This document shows, piece by piece, positions 13,795 to 18,983 of a DNA stretch of 18,983 nt (positions are counted from its first letter, which is position 1; the number at the start of each line of letters is the position of its first letter). The stretch is from RGIG3701 sp964438515. Its GTDB lineage: Bacteria > Planctomycetota > Planctomycetia > Pirellulales > Thermoguttaceae. Made by a program: the position numbers and the translations under genes. Under the pieces are notes generated by a model that worked only from the letters and a program-made list of their open reading frames with translations, searched no databases and had not been told where the DNA came from. The DNA is taken from the NCBI GenBank assembly GCA_964438515.1, contig CAYTLK010000072.1:1-18983 (forward strand), in the 5' to 3' direction.

Positions 13795-15202
13795 TTTCGT
13801 CGGTTTCGAGTGTGCGGCTTTGCATTCCTACAAGCGCCAGCAGGAAGTAAAGAACGAATCCAACAACAAGCGCGAGGAGCGGCGGACACGGCATTACAAA
13901 TCCCTGCGTCACCGCCGGCGGGAAGAAATTGAAGGCTCCGACGAAGAAACCGACAAACCATGAGAGCCAGCCAGCCGGGTTGAAACCGGCACGCGGACCG
14001 TTCCATTTTCGTCCGGAAAGGAGGTAGTCGGCGATCATCGCGCCGCAGACGGGACCGAAAGACGCGCCGATGACGTTAAAAACAGCCGGAGCATCGGCTG
14101 CAAGTTTCGTCACGATGAGTGCGACGGCTGCAAGCGTTCCGAGACCGCACGTGATGTACGGACTGACTTTCGGAAGCGTCGTTTTGAAACTATTTGCAGC
14201 AATCAAAGCCGAGAAACAGGCAGACGGGAAAGCGGCAATTGCAAGCAGAAGCATGAATATTTTACCAACGCTGGAACCCATAATCGTATTAATGAGTCCC
14301 GTCGTTTCGCCGACCGGAGCGGAATATTCGACGAGACCGGAACCGTACGCACCTGCATAAATGATGAGCGAAAGACCGCCTGCGAAAACGGTGGAGCCGA
14401 AGATTCCGACGAGACCGCCGAGCTGAATGTCGCTGTTATTTCGGTTTGCGGTCCCCATGTCGCACCCTGCGGCGCCGGCCGTTGCGAAGAATCCGAGGAT
14501 GTAAATCGCCATGTAGTTAAAAACACCCAGTGTCGTCAGTCCCGTCGTTACCGTGTTTGCGTCGGCAGCGGCAGATGAGGCGGCGATGATTTTTGAGGCG
14601 TCGAACGCACCCACTCCGCCGATGGTTTTGACGAATAGAAGGATGAGAATCACAATGGGAATCAGCGGGAAAAACGTTGCGACTTTCGCGACGTACTGAA
14701 TTCCTTTTAATCCGACGAACGCCGCCGCGACGGCCCAAACGACGGCAATTCCCATACACATGGGGTCGCCGAACGCTTGATCGACGGGAATTCCTTTAAT
14801 GATCGAGGTGAAAAGCCCTCCAGCTCCCCAGCCGTTCACTGCGAGCCATCCGAATTGAAGGAGTCCCATGAGGAAACCGGGCATTAAAAAACCGCCTTTG
14901 ACGCCGTAGGTGCTTGTGCCGACGATGTAAAGTGGGAGGCCCGTCTTCATTCCGAGTTTTCCAGGAACGAGGTAAAAAAGGAAGTGACAGATGAGCGCTG
15001 CGGCGACCAAAGCCGCAAGTGCCGTTCCGAGTCCGCAGGAAAGCAGACCCGCCGGGCCGCCGCCCTGTTTGGGAATTTGCGACCAGAAAACGAACCAAAG
15101 CATGATTCCCGCATAGGTTTGAGCGGTATTTTTCCACCATGGCGCACGATTTTCAATCGGATTCGGTTTCGCCATTGCGACGTAATCAGGTAGATTGGAC
15201 AT
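13790..15202 (-). CDS. NCS1-family purine-cytosine permease (CodB-like)
   Basis: ATG at 15202 (470 residues, MSNLPDYVAMAKPNP) is chosen because AGAGGA lies upstream at good spacing; a longer frame to 15229 lacks such support. The protein is highly hydrophobic with about 12 membrane segments. The stretch KTGLPLYIVGTSTYGVKGGF, with GLLQFGWLAVN after it, parallels the CodB region around KTGLTTHLLARFSFGVKG and GGTQVGWFGV. The GFFATAGAAGCDMGTANRN and IADYLLSGR segments match the family core and its late IADYL motif. These carriers import nucleobases or related compounds with H+ or Na+ across the inner membrane. The exact substrate cannot be read, and no nucleobase catabolic gene is adjacent to help. 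Confidence 0.85.
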   Translation of the reverse strand: MSNLPDYVAMAKPNPIENRAPWWKNTAQTYAGIMLWFVFWSQIPKQGGGPAGLLSCGLGTALAALVAAALICHFLFYLVPGKLGMKTGLPLYIVGTSTYGVKGGFLMPGFLMGLLQFGWLAVNGWGAGGLFTSIIKGIPVDQAFGDPMCMGIAVVWAVAAAFVGLKGIQYVAKVATFFPLIPIVILILLFVKTIGGVGAFDASKIIAASSAAADANTVTTGLTTLGVFNYMAIYILGFFATAGAAGCDMGTANRNNSDIQLGGLVGIFGSTVFAGGLSLIIYAGAYGSGLVEYSAPVGETTGLINTIMGSSVGKIFMLLLAIAAFPSACFSALIAANSFKTTLPKVSPYITCGLGTLAAVALIVTKLAADAPAVFNVIGASFGPVCGAMIADYLLSGRKWNGPRAGFNPAGWLSWFVGFFVGAFNFFPPAVTQGFVMPCPPLLALVVGFVLYFLLALVGMQSRTLETDEK

Positions 15203-15291
15203 AAAATGATTCCTCTTATAGGGAGACACGGTAATATACTGATTCCACTTTCAAATTCCAACAAACTTGAAATTTGTAAAGTACTTTCTCT

Positions 15292-15320
15292 ATTATAAAT
15301 CCATTTTTCACAGATTGCAA
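15292..15320 (-). promoter_or_regulatory. Strong sigma70-type promoter of the permease gene
   Basis: The minus strand has TTGCAA (15315-15320), a 17 bp spacer and a perfect TATAAT (15292-15297). The predicted start is near 15285, giving a leader of about 83 nt. The leader contains a 6 bp TTTCAA/TTGAAA stem but no recognisable purine-riboswitch core. This shows that the permease is transcribed separately from the CHAT gene. Confidence 0.7.
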
Positions 15321-15382
15321 GTGAAAAACCAAAAAATTTGTGAACTTTCCGCCCAATTCATATCGGATGAAACCCTCGTTTG

Positions 15383-18300
15383 TCATTCCAAAGCGGGAGC
15401 CTGACGTCCGCCCATCGGAACTGCCGCCGCACCGCCTCCCATCGGCGGAAGAGGCGCAAGCGGTCCGTTTCCAGCAGGGTTTTCAGGGGGCTGCGGGTTT
15501 TCGGGGCCTTCAGGAACTGCAGGCGCAGCGGGAACGGCTGCGGGAGGCGGCTGCAAACCGGCTTCCGCCTCTGCTTCGGCTTCATCTTCCGCACTCATCA
15601 AACGTTCTTTCGCGCGTAGCGAGCCGGAACCCGAATCGATGAGCATAAATCCCGCCCAGAAAAACGGATGCGTCCCTTTTGCACGTGTAATTTCGTCGCT
15701 CACGGCGACTCGCGGCTCCGTTTCGAGTCGAATTTCTTCGGACGCGAACTTCAAAACCGTTCGGCGCCACGCTTCGGCAGACGTCGTATTTTTCGGAAGC
15801 TGTTCGAGGAAATACGTCGAAATCACCCACGGTGACGGTCCTTCGAGGCGCCATCGAGGGAGAACGACCGTATCGACGCCGTTTGCGAGAAACGCCATAC
15901 TTGTGAGGAACATTTCCTGACCCACAACCGCCGACGGCGCCGCTTTCGACGAAGAAGAGGACGAGGAACCCGATCGTTTGGACGTTTTTTTCAGAAGCGG
16001 CTCACATTGTGTGTGCATTCCTGCGAGAAACACGAGGCGCGGCGAGCCGGCAGGAAGAAGGAACCAGTGTCCCAGCGTCCCCGTTTTCGCACCATAATCA
16101 ATCCCCATCGGAAATATTCCGTACGAAGCCGCATCGTCGTTCTTCAAATCCGCAAAAACAAACATTTTATCGAATTCCGTCGCAATAATCGAAGACGTCG
16201 TACCCTCCGAGCCGGGCTGAACTCCGCCCCAGCTTTTCGTCTCGAACTCGACGGGACGTTCCAGCGCGGCTTCGAACGATTCGAGGACTTTTTCACCCGG
16301 CGAATTCTTTCCGGAAACCAGCATCGTATACGGCGATTTGGGGAGCTGCGTTCGTTTCCACGGTGTGCCGAGCGACGCCATGGGGGCGTAACGAACGGAA
16401 AATTGCGCAATCGTGGGCCGCTGCCCCTTCGACGTCTGAATTTGAAGCGCCTCAAACGGTAAATACCACGTGAAACGGTCCGGAATAATAACGAGCGACG
16501 AAAAGTCGGCACTCGAAAAATTCGCCTGAGAGTTTTTCGTCAGATCGGCCATTACGCGCTGAGCGGACGTCTTCCAGTTCGTTTCCGTGAGCTGCTGCGC
16601 CCGCACGTTTCCGCCGCCCAATCCGATTTCTTTCATGAGAGACGCGTAGTTCGTCTGCAGCGACGTGAGCGTGTTTCCCGCCTTTTTCTTCTTGGAACTT
16701 CCGGTCCCCGCCCCTGCGTCGAAGATTTTCCACATCGTGAGGCGTTCGTTGTTCATCAGAAAAACGAACATCTGATTTCGGGCCGCAAAATAGACGAGCA
16801 TTGCTTCCCCCTTCGGAAGCGACGCCTGAATTTCCGCACACGTTCGAACTTTCGGGAAAAGAATATCGATTGGACGACGGTCGAGCACCATCGCACTCAA
16901 AATCGCCTCCTGCTCGCGGGAAAGCTGTGAAACTTCATCGAGCGCCTGCGTCAGTTCGACCCCTTTTTCGCGCTCCGTGACGGGGAGACTCATGCTTCGG
17001 ATTTTCATCTGAAGCGCCAGAACCTTTTTCGAACGCATTTCATAACCGGGATATTCAGTCAAAATGTCGCGCCGACGCTGACGCTGCGTGACGGTCAAAT
17101 CGGCCTCCGAATTTTCGAGCAGCTGACGCAGTGCGTGCATGCGTCCTCCAAAATCGAGCGTCTGCAAGTAAGCGGCACGGCGAGCACGTTCGGAAATTTC
17201 GAGCGCGTCCTCCTTTTTTTCCATGTCGATTGCGCACAGAAAGAAGTTTTCCCACGTTCCGGGCCGCCGCGTCATCGTGACGGCCAAAGCTTCCATCGGA
17301 ACCAGCGCCCAATCCGACGGCGTCGGCTCTCGCAACAGCAATTTGTAGCACTCAAGCGCCTTTCGCGACGTCATTTGACCGTTCAAAAGCCGTCCGTCCA
17401 CCTGATTCAGATAGAAATTCCAGACGGATCCGAACTGCATGAACTGCAGCATTTTCGCGAGTGACGTCATTCCCAGCGTCTGCGAGGCGGGCGACGGGTC
17501 GAGCAGGGCGATTCGGGCGCGCTGATAGTTCAAACGTGCACCGAGCGTTCCGAGCGCAATGGGTCGGCGAGCGATCGTCTTTTCCGCGTCCGCCAAACAC
17601 ACAGCCGCCTGTTTCGCCTGTTTGAAACGCATAAAATCGTCGGTCCGCAGTTCCTGCAAGTTGGTGTAAAACATCGGGAGTTTTTTGATTCTCGCCCATT
17701 CGAGAGCCGGTGCCAGCGGCGGACAAATCATCTGGGGGTTCCGCTGTGCGTACGCGTTTTCAAGTCCGCGGAACGCTTCTTCCATGAGTTCCACATCCTC
17801 AAAATAAAACGCAATAGCGGCGGCTTCCAGAAAGAAATTGTACGCTTTTTCGTAATTTGCGCCCATCATCTGGATTTTTCCGAGTTCGATGTACGCGACG
17901 GGTGTAAGAATGTGCGCGCTCCCATTAATGAGTGCGCCCCGAAGAAGCGCTGCAGACGCCTCGTCGGGTTTGTTCGCCGCCAGATTTGCAAGTCCGACTT
18001 CCATCTCGAGCCACGCAGTGAGCCAGCTGCCCGCAAGCGCGCGCTGCGTTTGTACAATTTGCGTCATAAGCTGCGCATTCAGATCGTCGCCCGCTCCGAG
18101 TGGACCGAGGAGTTCCGCGCGCCGTCGAATCGCAAGCATCGTACAGCGCACAATTTCTGCTCCGCGAACGGAACGCAGGGAGGGCGCCATCGCAACTCCG
18201 CCAGTCTGATATTTTGTACCATAATTAATGTCTCCAAAAAGTATGGAAAACTTTTCAGGAACGTGAATGAGTCCGCGTCCTGGATTCGGATCGCCCCACG

Positions 18301-18718
18301 GAACCCGTTTGAGCGTGAACGCGCCGGGATTCGGAATATTTTGGACGGTTGTGAGCCAGTTTGAGTGCTGAATTGCCAGACGAACGGCGGTGTCGAAACT
18401 ATCGAGCGCTTCCGGGAAGTGACCCATTTGATAGTGCGTCTCACCCAGCATCGCCGCGAAACAGATGGAGTCGATCCACCGATCCGTTGCGATTTTGAAG
18501 CCTCCGCGCAGTTCCGAGGCGAACTGTTTCAGCGCCTCATCGTGCTTTCCGTCGCGCAGAAGCATGATTCCCCAATCGTATTCCGGTCCGGGAAGCGTTT
18601 GGTCCTGCGCGATTGCGCACACGCTGAAAAGCGTCGATGCAATGAAAAACGTGACGAAAAGAAACGATTCGAAACGTTTGCCGCGTCCGATCGGACGAAA
18701 AAGTCGAAGTGCGTTCAT
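15383..18718 (-). CDS. Exported TPR-CHAT domain protein with degenerate catalytic site
   Basis: The 1111-residue protein begins with a basic N-terminus and a hydrophobic segment (FLFVTFFIASTLFSVCAIAQ, about 19-38), a likely Sec signal. TPR-like helices span about 45-120 and 225-330 (ALKQFASEL, YQMGHFPEALDSFDTAVRLA), with further helices to about 600. The CHAT (caspase-like) domain covers about 635-1030: LPKGEAMLVYFA, LVIIPDRFTWYLPFEALQI, SVRYAPMASL, MAFLANGVDTVVLPRW and HPFFWAGFMLID. The usual HxxTHG histidine motif is absent, and the usual LSAC cysteine motif appears as LAGMHTQCE, so the peptidase dyad is probably lost. Seven serines interrupt the region just after that site (918-924). The tail is an EAEAEAEA run followed by a Pro/Ala/Gly-rich stretch. 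No clear Shine-Dalgarno; GGGA lies about 9 nt before the ATG. Role unknown, perhaps envelope scaffolding. Confidence 0.8.
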   Translation of the reverse strand: MNALRLFRPIGRGKRFESFLFVTFFIASTLFSVCAIAQDQTLPGPEYDWGIMLLRDGKHDEALKQFASELRGGFKIATDRWIDSICFAAMLGETHYQMGHFPEALDSFDTAVRLAIQHSNWLTTVQNIPNPGAFTLKRVPWGDPNPGRGLIHVPEKFSILFGDINYGTKYQTGGVAMAPSLRSVRGAEIVRCTMLAIRRRAELLGPLGAGDDLNAQLMTQIVQTQRALAGSWLTAWLEMEVGLANLAANKPDEASAALLRGALINGSAHILTPVAYIELGKIQMMGANYEKAYNFFLEAAAIAFYFEDVELMEEAFRGLENAYAQRNPQMICPPLAPALEWARIKKLPMFYTNLQELRTDDFMRFKQAKQAAVCLADAEKTIARRPIALGTLGARLNYQRARIALLDPSPASQTLGMTSLAKMLQFMQFGSVWNFYLNQVDGRLLNGQMTSRKALECYKLLLREPTPSDWALVPMEALAVTMTRRPGTWENFFLCAIDMEKKEDALEISERARRAAYLQTLDFGGRMHALRQLLENSEADLTVTQRQRRRDILTEYPGYEMRSKKVLALQMKIRSMSLPVTEREKGVELTQALDEVSQLSREQEAILSAMVLDRRPIDILFPKVRTCAEIQASLPKGEAMLVYFAARNQMFVFLMNNERLTMWKIFDAGAGTGSSKKKKAGNTLTSLQTNYASLMKEIGLGGGNVRAQQLTETNWKTSAQRVMADLTKNSQANFSSADFSSLVIIPDRFTWYLPFEALQIQTSKGQRPTIAQFSVRYAPMASLGTPWKRTQLPKSPYTMLVSGKNSPGEKVLESFEAALERPVEFETKSWGGVQPGSEGTTSSIIATEFDKMFVFADLKNDDAASYGIFPMGIDYGAKTGTLGHWFLLPAGSPRLVFLAGMHTQCEPLLKKTSKRSGSSSSSSSKAAPSAVVGQEMFLTSMAFLANGVDTVVLPRWRLEGPSPWVISTYFLEQLPKNTTSAEAWRRTVLKFASEEIRLETEPRVAVSDEITRAKGTHPFFWAGFMLIDSGSGSLRAKERLMSAEDEAEAEAEAGLQPPPAAVPAAPAVPEGPENPQPPENPAGNGPLAPLPPMGGGAAAVPMGGRQAPALE

Positions 18719-18816
18719 TTTTTGGGTCCCATAAAGGTTGTGGGTAAAATATTGTATCGTTTTGAAAATTCAGGTTTTTGGGTACTGCGCTCGCATGGAC
18801 AAATCACTTGGATTCG

Positions 18817-18976
18817 TTTTTTAACGCTCCGAGGCGAGCCGGGGGTTTTGTACCCCCGGAGGTTCGGTCTTTCGTCGCATACCCTTTTTAACGGCCCAAG
18901 GCGCGTCCCCGATGTGACGGCTCCGCATATTCAGCGGGCAAAAAGCCCGCCGCTCGCCTTGTAAATGCGGATTTTT
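18817..18976. repeat. Hairpin-rich non-coding region at the right end, possible small RNA or repeat element
   Basis: A degenerate direct repeat (TTTTTAACG followed by an AGGCG-containing block) occurs near 18818 and again near 18885. A perfect hairpin CCGGGGGT/ACCCCCGG lies at 18839-18859, and a second, GCGGGC-A5-GCCCGC, at 18934-18950. The second is enclosed by TCCGCAT/ATGCGGA (18922-18928 and 18965-18971) and followed by five T, which looks terminator-like on the plus strand. AGGCGAGC/GCTCGCCT (18832-18839 and 18952-18959) adds an outer 8 bp pairing. No ORF is credible here. It may be a dispersed element or the 3' end of a plus-strand RNA. Confidence 0.5.
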
Positions 18977-18983
18977 GAGACCC

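Noticed and set aside
15203..15285. Purine riboswitch in the permease leader
   Set aside because: The leader is short and AU-rich and I find no conserved riboswitch core or three-way-junction pattern.

Overview
The window looks like a scaffold from a metagenome-assembled member of the Planctomycetota (or a close PVC-group relative); two runs of exactly 100 N mark scaffold gaps. The taxonomic guess is inference. It rests on an HzsA-related beta-propeller/cytochrome c protein, a partial sulfatase-modifying-factor protein, a large exported TPR-CHAT protein and a DUF4855 protein, together with dispersed GC-rich hairpin repeats. No rRNA, tRNA, transposase or CRISPR array was seen.

Layout. The left edge holds the 3' end of a formylglycine-generating-enzyme-like gene (1-452, +). 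It converges on an HzsA-related gene (818-3442, -) across a 365 bp spacer filled with two inverted-repeat elements. Next is an RNA-repair/RNA-quality locus: a Ro60/Rsr (TROVE) gene in two coupled pieces (3731-5477, -), divergent from the sigma54 activator gene rtcR (5985-7640, +). After a 100 N gap come five minus-strand genes with 85-180 bp spacers: a YacP-type NYN nuclease (7802-8350), a short UvrA paralogue lacking the UvrB-binding insert (8446-10911), a DUF4855/discoidin-like exported protein whose tetrapeptide repeat caused the second gap (10997-13629), a CodB-like NCS1 permease (13790-15202) and a signal-peptide TPR-CHAT protein (15383-18718). The right end (18719-18983) is non-coding and rich in hairpins.

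The main point of interest is the 507 bp between rsr and rtcR. On the minus strand it reads, in order: a cluster of TGATTTT half-sites (5785-5852), a near-consensus sigma54 -24/-12 element (5731-5747), two tandem 84 bp-period copies of a structured hairpin with a compensatory base-pair change (5563-5702), a T7 tract (5552-5558), a perfect Shine-Dalgarno and the Ro60 gene. This is what one would expect of an RtcR-activated transcript carrying a Y-RNA-like tandem small RNA ahead of its Ro protein. The Ro protein itself is unusual: the TROVE ring and the vWA domain are separate reading frames joined by an ATGA overlap, and the TROVE frame has a 1 nt deletion near codon 42 that is either an assembly error or a real inactivation. 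rtcB and rtcA are not in the window. The other genes appear independently transcribed and share no obvious pathway with this locus, although the NYN nuclease ends tail-to-tail with rtcR.
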